Below, piece after piece: positions 35,314 to 45,189 of a stretch of 64,000 bases of DNA (the stretch's first letter is position 1; each line of letters begins with the position of its first letter). The notes beneath the pieces were generated by a model. That model saw only the letters and a list, made by a program, of their open reading frames with translations, was not told the origin of the DNA and made no database searches. Source of the DNA: Ruminococcaceae bacterium UBA7212. GTDB taxonomy: Bacteria > Bacillota > Clostridia > Oscillospirales > Acutalibacteraceae. The stretch lies in the NCBI GenBank assembly GCA_002490525.1, contig DKUE01000006.1, forward strand, positions 1 through 64,000, written 5' to 3'. Both the position numbers and the translations under genes were made by a program.

Positions 35314-36252
35314 ATGGCGATTGTTAAGACAGAAGCATATTTCAATTCTTCTACGGGTCGGCACAAAATCCGCACATTGATTTGGCGGGAGGAAACACTT
35401 ACCCCCATTGGTGTATTTCAAATTGCGCACGGCATGGCGGAGCATATTGAACGCTATGACGGGTTTGCCCGCTTTTTGGCGTCTAACGGATTTGTCGTTT
35501 GCGGCAGCGACCATTTGGGACACGGAAAATCGGTCAATTCCGATGCGGATTACGGTTATTTTGATGAATACAACGGTGATAAGCGCTTGGTGGACGATTT
35601 GCATATTCTGACGAAGATTATGAAAAAGCGTTACGCCGATTTGCCCTATTTTCTGTTTGGGCACAGTATGGGTTCTTTATGCGCACGTGTATATACCGCG
35701 CATTTCGGTGATGAGCTGAACGGCGTTATCTACTGCGGCACAGCGGAACTGCCTGCGGCGGCAGAGGCTTTGGTGCCTGTTATCAATGCGGCGTGTGAGA
35801 AATTCGGTGCAAAAGCAGATGCACACGTGCTCGGCAATCTGTTTAATGCGGCGGGAAATTTTGCGGCGGGCGAAAAGAACGCTTCCCCCGTGGCGTGGAT
35901 TAGCAAAAACAGGCAGAACCAGGAAAACTATATGAATGACCCGCTGTGCGGCTTTCCGCTGAAGCTCGGCGGCTACCGTGATATGTATGCGCTTGCCTGT
36001 GAGTGCGCCAGAAAGGATTGGGCTTACAAAATCCCCGAAAATCTGCCGATTATGATTATCTCGGGTGCGAAAGACCCCGTTGGCTTTAACGGCAAGGGGA
36101 CACTGTCCGTGGCGGACAATTTGGTGCTGGCAGGGCATGAGCCTACGGTGATTCTGTATCCGGGTGACCGTCACGAGCTGTTGTTTGAGGACGATTTCGA
36201 AACCGTGCAGAACGATGTGCTCTCTTGGCTGCAATCCGTATATATTTCTTGA
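35314..36252 (+). CDS. Alpha/beta hydrolase (monoacylglycerol lipase-like)
   Basis: A 312-residue serine hydrolase of the lysophospholipase/Hydrolase_4 type. The oxyanion segment is 'IAHGMAEHIERYDGFARFL', the nucleophile elbow 'FGHSMGS' (Ser about 118), Asp in 'ISGAKDPVG' and His in 'YPGDRHELLFED'. A lid insertion is present at about 150-220. Cytoplasmic. GGAGG lies before the start at 35314. miaB follows 17 bp downstream, so partial co-transcription is possible. Confidence 0.92.
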   Translation: MAIVKTEAYFNSSTGRHKIRTLIWREETLTPIGVFQIAHGMAEHIERYDGFARFLASNGFVVCGSDHLGHGKSVNSDADYGYFDEYNGDKRLVDDLHILTKIMKKRYADLPYFLFGHSMGSLCARVYTAHFGDELNGVIYCGTAELPAAAEALVPVINAACEKFGAKADAHVLGNLFNAAGNFAAGEKNASPVAWISKNRQNQENYMNDPLCGFPLKLGGYRDMYALACECARKDWAYKIPENLPIMIISGAKDPVGFNGKGTLSVADNLVLAGHEPTVILYPGDRHELLFEDDFETVQNDVLSWLQSVYIS

Positions 36253-36269
36253 ACGGAGATACTTTATAA

Positions 36270-37691
36270 GTGATAAAGAAAAGCATTGTCAGTGAAGATG
36301 TGCTTGCACGCCAACGCCGTTTTGCGGAAGAGGTAAAATCCATACTGCAGGCAAAATACTATAAATCGCCGCCGAAGGCGTTTATACACACCTATGGCTG
36401 TCAGGGAAATGTGGCAGACAGTGAACGCATCCGCGGGCTGCTTTGCGCCATGGGCTATGAAACGACGGAATGTTTGGAAGAAGCGGATTTGATTCTTTAC
36501 AATACCTGTGCTGTCCGTGAACATGCGCAGGACAGAGTGTTCGGCAATGTCGGTGCCATTAAGCGGTATAAAACCGCGAAGCCCGATTTGATTATCGCAC
36601 TGTGCGGGTGCATGATGCAGCAGGCGCATGTCCGTGAAAAAATCTATAACAGCTATCCGTTTGTGAATTTGGTGTTTGGCACACATGCTATGCATTTGTT
36701 GCCCGAGCTGCTTCTCAAGACCTTACAGGGCGGCAAACGTGTGGTCTGTGCGCCCGAGGATGAAGCAGAAATTGCAGAGGGCTTGCCTGTGTGCCGCGAC
36801 CGCGGTGTAAAGGCATGGCTGCCGATTATGTACGGCTGTGATAACTTCTGTACTTACTGCGTTGTGCCGTATGTGCGCGGACGGGAGCGCAGCCGCGAAC
36901 CCGAGGATGTGCTCCGCGAGGCACGCGAAATTATCGCGGCGGGTTATAAAGAAATTACGCTTTTGGGGCAAAATGTGAATTCTTACGGGAAAAATAACCG
37001 AAGCCCGATGAATTTTTCACAACTTTTGCGCGAACTGAATGCGCTCCCCGGCGATTTTAAAATCCGCTTTATGACCTCGCACCCGAAGGATTGCACCTAC
37101 GAATTGTTAGATACTATTGCTGAATGCGATAAGGTGTCGAAGCATTTGCATTTGCCGTTTCAATCGGGGAACGACCGTGTGCTCGGCGAAATGAACCGCC
37201 GCTACACGCGTGCGCATTATTTGGAGTTAATCGATTACGCGAAGAAGAAAATCCCCGATTTGTCCTTGACAAGCGACGTGATTGTCGGGTTCCCCAGCGA
37301 AACCTACGAAGAATTTCGGGACACGCTGTCGCTTATCCGCGAGGTGGAATTTACTTCGTTGTTCACCTTTATTTTTTCCCCGCGCAAGGGTACAAAGGCG
37401 GAAACCATGCCTGACCCGGTGCCGCATGCGGAGAAAGCAAAGTGGATGGGAGAACTGTTGAAAACGCAGGAAGGTATTGCCGCACGGCGCACTGCCGATA
37501 TGCGCGGTAAAACCTATCGCGTATTGGTCGAGAGTGTTTCCAAGTCAGATGAAGCACTGCTTTTCGGCAGAACGGACGGCAATGTGGTGATTGAATTTCC
37601 CGCAGAGACTTCGCTTGTCGGTACGTATCAATCCGTTACGGTGACGGATACGCGTTCGTGGCAGGTCAAGGGCGAGCTGCAAAGGGCATAA
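36270..37691 (+). CDS. miaB: tRNA-2-methylthio-N6-dimethylallyladenosine synthase MiaB
   Basis: A 473-residue radical-SAM methylthiotransferase acting on i6A37 of tRNAs. It has an N-terminal UPF0004 domain with three cluster Cys ('YGCQGNVADSERI', 'NTCAVREHA', 'CGCMMQQ') and the radical-SAM motif 'CDNFCTYCVVPYVRGRERSR' (about 190). A C-terminal TRAM domain follows ('YRVLVESVSKSDEALLFGRT'). GTG start with GGAG. It heads the cluster that ends in miaA, which makes its i6A substrate. Confidence 0.97.
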   Translation: MIKKSIVSEDVLARQRRFAEEVKSILQAKYYKSPPKAFIHTYGCQGNVADSERIRGLLCAMGYETTECLEEADLILYNTCAVREHAQDRVFGNVGAIKRYKTAKPDLIIALCGCMMQQAHVREKIYNSYPFVNLVFGTHAMHLLPELLLKTLQGGKRVVCAPEDEAEIAEGLPVCRDRGVKAWLPIMYGCDNFCTYCVVPYVRGRERSREPEDVLREAREIIAAGYKEITLLGQNVNSYGKNNRSPMNFSQLLRELNALPGDFKIRFMTSHPKDCTYELLDTIAECDKVSKHLHLPFQSGNDRVLGEMNRRYTRAHYLELIDYAKKKIPDLSLTSDVIVGFPSETYEEFRDTLSLIREVEFTSLFTFIFSPRKGTKAETMPDPVPHAEKAKWMGELLKTQEGIAARRTADMRGKTYRVLVESVSKSDEALLFGRTDGNVVIEFPAETSLVGTYQSVTVTDTRSWQVKGELQRA

Positions 37692-37749
37692 AATACAGAT
37701 AAATAGAGCAACGCTCATTTATAATAAGTAAAAACGACAGGAGAAAATT

Positions 37750-38157
37750 ATGGAACTCGAAAAATTAGCAAGACAGCTCGGCGCGGCAATCCAGCAGGAC
37801 AAGGTGTATTTGGATTTTGAAGCGGCGAGAAAGGCAAACGATGCAGATGAGGAACTGAATGCACTGATGGGCAAAATCCGTCTGATTCAGCTTTCATATC
37901 AGCAGGAAGCGGGTAAGGAAGAACCCGATGAGGCAAAAATGGAAGGCTTCAACAAGGAATTCCAGGGCGTTTACAACCAGATTATGGCAAATAAAAATAT
38001 GCAGAAATTCGAAGAAGCGCGTCAGGCGGTCGATGAAATGATGAATTACCTGACCGGTATTCTTGCGATGTGTGTCAATGGCGAGGACCCCGAAACCTGC
38101 GACCCTGCCGCACACAATTGCGGCGGAGAGTGCAGCTCTTGCGGCGGCTGTCACTAA
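37750..38157 (+). CDS. YlbF/YmcA-family protein with Cys-rich tail
   Basis: The 135-residue helical protein matches the YlbF (RicF)/YmcA family over residues 5-110. It ends in a Cys-rich tail ('CVNGEDPETCDPAAHNCGGE', then 'CSSCGGCH') with six Cys that could bind a metal or Fe-S cluster. In Bacillus, RicF with RicA and RicT controls RNase Y-dependent mRNA maturation and carries [4Fe-4S] clusters. It sits between miaB and mutS as in many Firmicutes. AGGAG precedes the ATG. Confidence 0.9.
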   Translation: MELEKLARQLGAAIQQDKVYLDFEAARKANDADEELNALMGKIRLIQLSYQQEAGKEEPDEAKMEGFNKEFQGVYNQIMANKNMQKFEEARQAVDEMMNYLTGILAMCVNGEDPETCDPAAHNCGGECSSCGGCH

Positions 38158-38206
38158 GCAAAAACTTCGATTAAAAAATAAATTTGAACCCAAGGCGAGG
38201 CGGATT

Positions 38207-40828
38207 ATGGCGGAACTGTCACCGATGATGAAACAATATTTTGAAATCAAGCAGGCGTATCCCGATACGATTCTGTTCTTTCGCCTTGGGGATTTTTATG
38301 AAATGTTTTTCGACGATGCCAAAATTGCCTCACGGGAGCTGGAACTGGTTCTGACCGGGCGTGACTGCGGGCAAGAGGAACGTGCGCCGATGTGCGGCGT
38401 GCCGTTCCACAGTGCAGACGGCTACATTGCAAAATTGGTTTCGCGTGGCTACAAGGTTGCCATCTGTGAACAAATGGAAGACCCTAAAGCCGCAAAAGGC
38501 ATCGTCAAACGCGGCGTCATTCGCGTGATGACCGCAGGGACAGTCATTGAGAGCAGTATGCTCGATGAAACCAAAAATAATTACCTTGCCTGTTTGTGTC
38601 TCGGTTTTGACCAAATGGGCATGTGTTTTGCCGATGTTTCCACAGGCGAAGTGCATTTGACCGCCTTTTCCGAAAATATAGAAGAAAAATGTGTGGACGA
38701 GCTCGCCCGGTTTGCACCGAGCGAGGTGCTGTTAAACAAAGAAGCCGCATCTCTCGGCGCGCTTCGAACCTTCATTACCAAAAAATTAGAAACGACTGCG
38801 GAGCTGTTGGATGCAGGTGCGCTGGATTATGAAGCGGCGTGTATGTGCGTCAAATCGCATTTCGGTGCGGCACAGCTGGAGGAATTAAAAGACGAAAACA
38901 AGAGAAGTGCGGTTTGTGCGCTTGCCGCCGTGCTTTCCTATTTATATGAGGTGCAAAAGACAGACCTGCAAAATATTCGGACGGTGCAGTTTTACTCCGA
39001 TTTAAAATATATGAAAATCGGTATTTCTTCGCGCCGTAATTTAGAGTTAACAGAGACTCTGCGTGACCGAGAAAAACGCGGTTCGCTTTTGTGGGTGCTG
39101 GACAAAACCAAAACCGCTATGGGCAAGCGGATGCTCAGAAGCTGGGTAGAATGTCCGTTATATGACTGTGCGGGTATCTCCCGCCGCCACAATGCGGTGG
39201 ATGAATTGGTGAACAATCCTGTAAAGCTGCAAAACCTTACAGAAAGCTTTTTAGGTATTTATGACATGGAGCGTTTAATGACGCGCGTGGTCTATAATAC
39301 GGCGAATGCCAAAGAGCTGCTCTCCTTGAAGTCGACTCTCAGTGCATTACCCGCCATCAAACAACAGTTGTCGGGAGTGAGTGCCGCACTGCTCAAGGAC
39401 ATTGACCGTGATATGGATTTACTGGAGGATGTTTTTACGCTTGTCAGTGACGCCATTCGCGAGAACGCGCCGTTTTCCGTGCGTGAGGGCGGTATGATTC
39501 GGGATGGCTTCAATGCTGAGCTGGACGAATTACGCGCCATTGTCAAGGGCGGTAAGGATTTCCTGTCTGAACTGGAGCAGAAGGAACAGGAAGCCACAGG
39601 CATTAAAAAACTGAAAATCGGGTATAATCGCGTGTTCGGCTATTATTATGAGGTGTCCAATTCCTTCAAAGCTTTGGTGCCCGATACATATATCCGTAAG
39701 CAGACACTTTCCAACTGTGAACGCTATATCACTGAGGAACTGAAAGAATTGGAGTCTAAGGTACTCGGCGCGCAGGAGCGGATTGTATCGTTGGAATATG
39801 AGATTTTCTGCGCTGTGCGGCAAAAGATTGCCGCACAGTATGACCGCACCCGCCGTACCGCAAAAGCGGTGGCAATGCTGGATACACTGTGTTCCTTGGC
39901 AAATGTGGCAGCGGCAAATCATTACACCCGCCCGGAAATCAATGATTCGGGACGGATTTCCATTGAAGAAGGACGGCACCCCGTTGTCGAAAAAATGCTT
40001 GGAGGCACGCCGTTTGTGCCGAATGATACCCTGCTCGACTGCGGGGAAAACCGTATCTCGATTATCACGGGGCCGAATATGGCGGGTAAATCGACCTATA
40101 TGCGTCAGGTTGCTATTTTGGTTTTGATGGCGCAGATGGGCAGCTTTGTGCCTGCGAAATGTGCGTCTATCGGGTTGTGCGACAGTATTTTTACCCGTGT
40201 CGGCGCATCGGATGACCTTGCCAGCGGGCAGTCCACATTCATGGTGGAAATGCGTGAGGTTGCTGAGATTTTGGAAAATGCAACGAATAAAAGTCTGATT
40301 ATTCTGGACGAAATCGGGCGCGGTACTTCGACCTATGACGGTATGAGCATTGCGCGCGCAGTTCTGGAATTTGTGGCTGACCGCAAAAAGATCGGCGCAA
40401 AAACGCTGTTCGCCACACATTATCACGAATTGACGGAATTGGAAAACCACATTGACGGTGTTAAAAATTACAACATTGCCGTGAAAAAGCGCGGAGATGA
40501 TATTACGTTTTTGCGGCGTATCGTTCGCGGCGGCGCGGACGGCAGTTACGGTATTGACGTGGCGAGACTGGCAGGTGTACCCGATACGGTGGTACGCCGT
40601 GCCAAGGTGATTTTGAAGGCGCTCGAGGCGAGTGCCGCCGAACAGCCCTTGCCGACTGCAAAAATTCCTGAAGCGGCAGAAGAAACAGAAGAGAAACTGC
40701 AAATCAGTTTTGACACTGCCAAGGAACAGGGGATTTTAGAAAAATTACAGCAAATAGACGTAAATACCCTAACGCCGATAGAAGCGATGTCTACTTTGTA
40801 TACCTTGGTGAATGAAGCAAAATCGTAA
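38207..40828 (+). CDS. mutS: DNA mismatch repair protein MutS
   Basis: An 873-residue mismatch recognition ATPase. The N-terminal mismatch-binding motif 'FFRLGDFYEMF' contains the conserved Phe-x-Glu. Connector, lever and clamp domains follow, then the ABC-type ATPase with Walker A 'GPNMAGKSTYMRQ' (about 620), 'ASDDLASGQSTFMVEM' and Walker B 'LIILDEIGRGTSTYDG'. A C-terminal helical tail closes it. Start 38207 was chosen for family agreement; a longer frame overlaps ylbF. Works with MutL downstream. Confidence 0.98.
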   Translation: MAELSPMMKQYFEIKQAYPDTILFFRLGDFYEMFFDDAKIASRELELVLTGRDCGQEERAPMCGVPFHSADGYIAKLVSRGYKVAICEQMEDPKAAKGIVKRGVIRVMTAGTVIESSMLDETKNNYLACLCLGFDQMGMCFADVSTGEVHLTAFSENIEEKCVDELARFAPSEVLLNKEAASLGALRTFITKKLETTAELLDAGALDYEAACMCVKSHFGAAQLEELKDENKRSAVCALAAVLSYLYEVQKTDLQNIRTVQFYSDLKYMKIGISSRRNLELTETLRDREKRGSLLWVLDKTKTAMGKRMLRSWVECPLYDCAGISRRHNAVDELVNNPVKLQNLTESFLGIYDMERLMTRVVYNTANAKELLSLKSTLSALPAIKQQLSGVSAALLKDIDRDMDLLEDVFTLVSDAIRENAPFSVREGGMIRDGFNAELDELRAIVKGGKDFLSELEQKEQEATGIKKLKIGYNRVFGYYYEVSNSFKALVPDTYIRKQTLSNCERYITEELKELESKVLGAQERIVSLEYEIFCAVRQKIAAQYDRTRRTAKAVAMLDTLCSLANVAAANHYTRPEINDSGRISIEEGRHPVVEKMLGGTPFVPNDTLLDCGENRISIITGPNMAGKSTYMRQVAILVLMAQMGSFVPAKCASIGLCDSIFTRVGASDDLASGQSTFMVEMREVAEILENATNKSLIILDEIGRGTSTYDGMSIARAVLEFVADRKKIGAKTLFATHYHELTELENHIDGVKNYNIAVKKRGDDITFLRRIVRGGADGSYGIDVARLAGVPDTVVRRAKVILKALEASAAEQPLPTAKIPEAAEETEEKLQISFDTAKEQGILEKLQQIDVNTLTPIEAMSTLYTLVNEAKS

Positions 40829-40876
40829 AATCAATTTATCGCTCCTTCTTGGAAAGTGATTCCCCGCCGTCAGCGG

Positions 40877-40901
40877 CCGTCGTACACGAGGTGTGCGACG
40901 G
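40877..40901 (+). terminator. Possible weak terminator between mutS and mutL
   Basis: CCGTCG-t-ACAC-gag-GTGT-g-CGACGG hairpin followed shortly by GGTTTTTC. It could attenuate read-through into mutL. Confidence 0.45.
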
Positions 40902-40993
40902 AGGAGGTTTTTCATTACTCGGAAATTTCCTGTAAATTTTTGAACGGGTGCACAATGCACGCCCTTACTATCTTATAAACGGAGGTGCTCGCT

Positions 40994-42961
40994 GTGGCAA
41001 AAATACATAAATTACCGCGTGAAATCGCACAGTTGATTGCGGCGGGCGAGGTCGTGGAGCGGCCCTCTTCCGTTGTCAAGGAATTGCTGGAAAATTCCAT
41101 TGATGCGGGGGCTTCGGAAATCACGCTGGAAATTCAGAACGGCGGTGTTCGCCTGATTCGTGTGACGGATAACGGTTGCGGGATTGCACGTGAGGACGTG
41201 CCGACAGCTTTCCTCAGCCACGCGACCAGTAAGGTATCCGCGGCAGAGGATTTGGATTCCATTTTGACCTTGGGCTTTCGCGGCGAAGCACTGGCGTCTG
41301 TTGCTGCCGTTTCACATGTGGAGCTGATGACGAAAACCGCATCGGAATTTGCCGGCACACGCGCCGTATTAGAGGGCGGCGATCTGCTCTCTGTAGATGA
41401 CGCAGGTTGCCCTGCCGGTACTACGCTGTTGATTCGGGATTTGTTTTATAATACGCCCGCACGCATGAAATTTTTAAAGACCGACCGTGCCGAAAGCAGT
41501 GCGGTGGCGGCGGTGGCGGACCGCATTGCGCTGTCACATCCGATGGTATCTCTGCGGTTTATTAAGGATGGCAAACAGTTGCTGTTTACTCCCGGAAACG
41601 GCGACCTTTTATCCTGTATCCACGCGGTTTACGGACGCGAATTTGCCGAAACGCTGATTCCCGTAGATTATACGCTGGGCGGTATTTCCGTGCGCGGTTT
41701 TGTGTCGAAACCCTTCTGTTCGCGCGGTTCCAATTCCATGCAACACTTTTTTGTCAATGACCGCTATATCAAATCCCGTTCGGGTGCGGCGGCGTTAAAT
41801 GAGGCCTATAAGAATTCTGTCATGGTTGGGAAATACCCTGCGTGTGTACTGTTCTTAGCGGTATCGCCCGAAGCGGTGGATGTCAACGTGCATCCTGCGA
41901 AAACAGAAGTGCGTTTTTCCAATGAGAAAAGCGTATTTGACGCGATTTATTATGCGGTGAAAAACGCTTTGTCTGCCGACCGTTCCCGTCCTGCGGTGAA
42001 ACTGCCGCAAAACACGGCGATTTCTCCCGTCCGACCCGAAAAAAGTGTTCTGCGTCCGCGTGTACCGCAAACACATCAGGTGGAAATACGTGAAATTCCA
42101 ACCTCTATACCTGAAAAGCCGAAATCCTTTACAGATAAAAGAACTGTACCTGCCGCGGAGGCGAACGAGGTACAGCGGCTGGAGGCATATGACGCGCTCC
42201 TGCACGACACCGAGGAGATTTTTGAAACCGCACAATTGCCCGATTTATCGGTGCGCACGGCTCCGAAGCTGACAGAAACAACGGATGCTGTACCGCAAAA
42301 GCTGGATACTGTTCCCACAGAAGAACGGGACGCCGAACCGATTGCGGTATCGACCGCGAAACCCGAACTGCGGACATCTTCTGTAAAGTCTCTCGACTTT
42401 CGTCTCATCGGTGAGGCGTTTAAGGCGTTTATTTTTGCCGAATGTGACGGTAAGCTGTTGATTATCGACAAACACGCGGCGCACGAGCGTATGCTGTTTG
42501 ACGCTCTGAAAAAAGAGAACGGCAATGCGGGCAGTCAAATGCTTTTAAGCCCGGTTACAGTTACTTTAAGTAAGGATGAATATGCCGCCGTGACAGAGCA
42601 TATGGATGTTCTCTCAAAGGCGGGGTTCGAAGCCGAGGATTTCGGCGAGGGTGCTGTACGGGTGCGCGCATGTCCCTTAAATCTCGAAAAAGAAGATATT
42701 ACTGCGCTCGTTACCGAAATATCGGGCTATCTTTTAAAAAATAAGCGTGAAGTGCTTTCGGAAAAGCTTGATTGGATTTACCATTCCATGGCATGCCGCG
42801 CCGCAATCAAAGCAGGAAACGACACAACCGAGTATGAATTATATGAATTTACGAAGCGATTATTGCAAAATGATGAGATTCGCTATTGCCCGCACGGACG
42901 TCCTGTGCTCATAGAGCTTACCCGCCGCGAGCTGGACAGGCAGTTCGGGAGGATACAGTGA
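40994..42961 (+). CDS. mutL: DNA mismatch repair protein MutL
   Basis: A 655-residue protein. The N-terminal GHKL ATPase shows 'IAAGEVVERPSSVVKELLEN' and 'DNGCGI', 'TLGFRGEALASVAAVS'. A Pro/Thr/Glu-rich linker (about 335-470) leads to the C-terminal dimerisation/endonuclease domain. The endonuclease motif (family form DQHAxxExxxxE) appears as 'DKHAAHERMLFD', so two positions differ; 'CPHGRP' is intact. Start GTG at 40994, because GGAGG lies 8 nt upstream and an earlier GTG overlaps that site. The stop overlaps the miaA start. Confidence 0.97.
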   Translation: MAKIHKLPREIAQLIAAGEVVERPSSVVKELLENSIDAGASEITLEIQNGGVRLIRVTDNGCGIAREDVPTAFLSHATSKVSAAEDLDSILTLGFRGEALASVAAVSHVELMTKTASEFAGTRAVLEGGDLLSVDDAGCPAGTTLLIRDLFYNTPARMKFLKTDRAESSAVAAVADRIALSHPMVSLRFIKDGKQLLFTPGNGDLLSCIHAVYGREFAETLIPVDYTLGGISVRGFVSKPFCSRGSNSMQHFFVNDRYIKSRSGAAALNEAYKNSVMVGKYPACVLFLAVSPEAVDVNVHPAKTEVRFSNEKSVFDAIYYAVKNALSADRSRPAVKLPQNTAISPVRPEKSVLRPRVPQTHQVEIREIPTSIPEKPKSFTDKRTVPAAEANEVQRLEAYDALLHDTEEIFETAQLPDLSVRTAPKLTETTDAVPQKLDTVPTEERDAEPIAVSTAKPELRTSSVKSLDFRLIGEAFKAFIFAECDGKLLIIDKHAAHERMLFDALKKENGNAGSQMLLSPVTVTLSKDEYAAVTEHMDVLSKAGFEAEDFGEGAVRVRACPLNLEKEDITALVTEISGYLLKNKREVLSEKLDWIYHSMACRAAIKAGNDTTEYELYEFTKRLLQNDEIRYCPHGRPVLIELTRRELDRQFGRIQ

Positions 42962-43890
42962 GCGCGCCGATTCCCGTGCTGTGTGTGGTCGGACCTACAG
43001 CATCGGGCAAAACCGCGCTTTCCGTAGAGCTCGCGAAGCATATGAGCGGAGAAATCGTTTCTGCGGATTCGATGCAGATTTACAAAGGCATGGATATTGC
43101 ATCCGCCAAACCCACCAAAGAGGAAATGTGCGGTATACCGCATCATATGATGGACTTTTTATCTCCCGAAACGCCTTACAGCGTTGCGCAGTACACGCAA
43201 GCGGCGGGCATATGTATCCGTGAAATTGCTGCACGGGAAAAACTGCCGATTGTCGTCGGCGGTACGGGGCTGTATGCGGACAGTCTGCTCTCTCATACAC
43301 AGTTTGTCGAAGCACCGACGGATAGGACGCTGCGTGCAGAACTGGACGCGAAATACGAGGCTGTCGGCGGGGAAGAAATGCTCCGAAGGCTGGCGGGTTT
43401 TGACCCCGAAAGCGCCGCAAGACTGCATCCCAATAACAAAAAGCGTATTCTGCGTGCATTTGAAATCTATCGGCTTACAGGGCAGACGCTTTCGGATGTG
43501 CTTGCGCAGTCCCACGCCGTGCCGTCACCGTTCCGACCCACTTATATCGGTATTGCGTTTCGGGAGCGTGCGGTTTTATATGACCGTATCAACCGCCGTG
43601 TGGATGCGATGCTTGCCCGCGGACTTTTGGAGGAAGCACGTGCATTTTATGCGGGGAATCCCGAAACCGCCGCGCAGGCGATTGGATATAAAGAGTTAAA
43701 GCCCTTTTTAGACGGTGCATTGCCGCTTTCGGAGGCAGTGGAGAATTTAAAGCGTGCCACGCGAAATTATGCAAAACGGCAAATTACTTGGTTTAAGCGA
43801 AACGGGCGGATTCATTGGCTGTATGCCGATGAATGTACCCCTGAGCAATTGTTGGTAAACGCATTGGAAATTGCAAAAGAGGCAAAATGA
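42958..43890 (+). CDS. miaA: tRNA dimethylallyltransferase MiaA
   Basis: A 310-residue enzyme that adds dimethylallyl to A37 of tRNAs, providing the MiaB substrate. The P-loop is 'GPTASGKTALSVELAK' (about residues 13-28). Further family motifs are 'SADSMQIYKGMDIASAKPT', 'VGGTGLYADSLL' and 'RNYAKRQITWFKRN'. Start GTG at 42958 overlaps the mutL stop (GTGA), with GGGAGG upstream. Confidence 0.97.
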   Translation: MSAPIPVLCVVGPTASGKTALSVELAKHMSGEIVSADSMQIYKGMDIASAKPTKEEMCGIPHHMMDFLSPETPYSVAQYTQAAGICIREIAAREKLPIVVGGTGLYADSLLSHTQFVEAPTDRTLRAELDAKYEAVGGEEMLRRLAGFDPESAARLHPNNKKRILRAFEIYRLTGQTLSDVLAQSHAVPSPFRPTYIGIAFRERAVLYDRINRRVDAMLARGLLEEARAFYAGNPETAAQAIGYKELKPFLDGALPLSEAVENLKRATRNYAKRQITWFKRNGRIHWLYADECTPEQLLVNALEIAKEAK

Positions 43891-45182
43891 TGAAAGAAAC
43901 GTTGCAGGACGAAACCCGAGAACAAAATAAAATCGTTCGTCTGAACCGAAAAAAGAAAAAAATGACGCGTTTTTACACAGTGCTGGCGATTATTGTAGTC
44001 GCGATGTGTATTTATCAGGTGTTTAAAATCAATTACAATCCTGTAAAAACAGAGATTGCCTTTGAAAAAACCATCTCGAATGCTGTAACGACACAAGGCT
44101 TTGTCGTGCGCGATGAAACCTATATCAAAGCGAATGCTGTCGGCACGCTTGTGCCGCTTGTGGCGGACGGTAAGCGCGTTGCAAGCGGTGATGATGTTGC
44201 GGTTGTATTCAATTCTGAAGAATCGGCGCGCAATTACGCGAAAATCCGCGCACTCGAAGAGGACATAGCTTATTTTGAATCGCTGAAGAATAAAATCGGC
44301 GTGCAGACGAGCGATGTGGAATCTATGGACGACCGCATTTATGCCGCCTGTGAGCAATATATTTTCGGTATGCAGACAGGGGATGTGGAAAGCTTCTCCG
44401 CTTATGAGGATGCGGTTTGCGAGGCAATTACCTCGCGACAGCTGTCCACGGGTACAGTGATTGACCCGACGGAAAAGCTGACTGCTTTAAAGTCAGAGCT
44501 TGCCGCTTTGCAGGCACAGTCGGGCGGATATATTACGGTAAAGGCGGACAATCCGGGATATTACATCGGACATGTGGACGGCTATGAAACCGCCTTGGAT
44601 TACGATAAAGCCAAAACCGCCACAGGCGAGGAAATCCAAGCGCTGCTGTCGGGTACACCCGTGCCGGCGGAATCGTTGCAGAATTGTATGGGTAAATTGG
44701 TGGACAGCTTTAACTGGTATCTTTTATGTGTAATTGATTCGCAGTCGGCGGCGTCACTTTCGTCAGGCAGCCGTATTACGGTGGAATTTCCGCTTTCTTC
44801 GGCAGAGGCAATTTCGGCAGAGGTTGTGTCCGTGCAAAATGCAGGTGCGGATTCTGCGGCAGTTGTACTGCGCTCCAATTTGATGAACCCGCAGTATGCG
44901 GGGCTTCGCAAGGAGCAAATTCGGCTGGTGCTTCAGAATTTTACGGGCTACCGTGTCAATAATAAGGCTATTCGGGAAGTGGAAGGCGAAAAGGGCGTTT
45001 TTATTCTCAGCGGCAACATCATTAAGTTTAAAAAGGTTAATATCGCGTATTCCGACGAAACCTATTCTGTGTGTGTTACACCGAAGGACGACAACGGTAA
45101 TCCGCTTGCGGGATATGTTTCGCTGTATGATGAAATAATCGTAGAAGGGACAGATTTATATGACGGAAAAATCCTGGGTTGA
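43887..45182 (+). CDS. HlyD-like membrane fusion protein
   Basis: The 431-residue protein has a short basic cytoplasmic end, one transmembrane helix (about residues 29-50) and an extracellular part. That part has the split biotinyl-lipoyl/barrel layout of HlyD-type adaptors ('TTQGFVVRDETYIKANAVGT', 'VPLVADGKRVASGDDVAVV'), a helical hairpin (110-205) and C-terminal beta domains. No ABC transporter or TolC partner is nearby. The location between miaA and the division genes is seen in other Clostridia and suggests an envelope role. The start overlaps the miaA stop (ATGATGA). Confidence 0.8.
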   Translation: MMKETLQDETREQNKIVRLNRKKKKMTRFYTVLAIIVVAMCIYQVFKINYNPVKTEIAFEKTISNAVTTQGFVVRDETYIKANAVGTLVPLVADGKRVASGDDVAVVFNSEESARNYAKIRALEEDIAYFESLKNKIGVQTSDVESMDDRIYAACEQYIFGMQTGDVESFSAYEDAVCEAITSRQLSTGTVIDPTEKLTALKSELAALQAQSGGYITVKADNPGYYIGHVDGYETALDYDKAKTATGEEIQALLSGTPVPAESLQNCMGKLVDSFNWYLLCVIDSQSAASLSSGSRITVEFPLSSAEAISAEVVSVQNAGADSAAVVLRSNLMNPQYAGLRKEQIRLVLQNFTGYRVNNKAIREVEGEKGVFILSGNIIKFKKVNIAYSDETYSVCVTPKDDNGNPLAGYVSLYDEIIVEGTDLYDGKILG

Positions 45183-45189
45183 GGAAAAA

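Noticed and set aside
39530..40702. Long minus-strand open frame (390 codons) opposite mutS
   Set aside because: It is the antisense shadow of a well-conserved mutS region; no ribosome site and the composition is Cys/His/Arg-rich nonsense.
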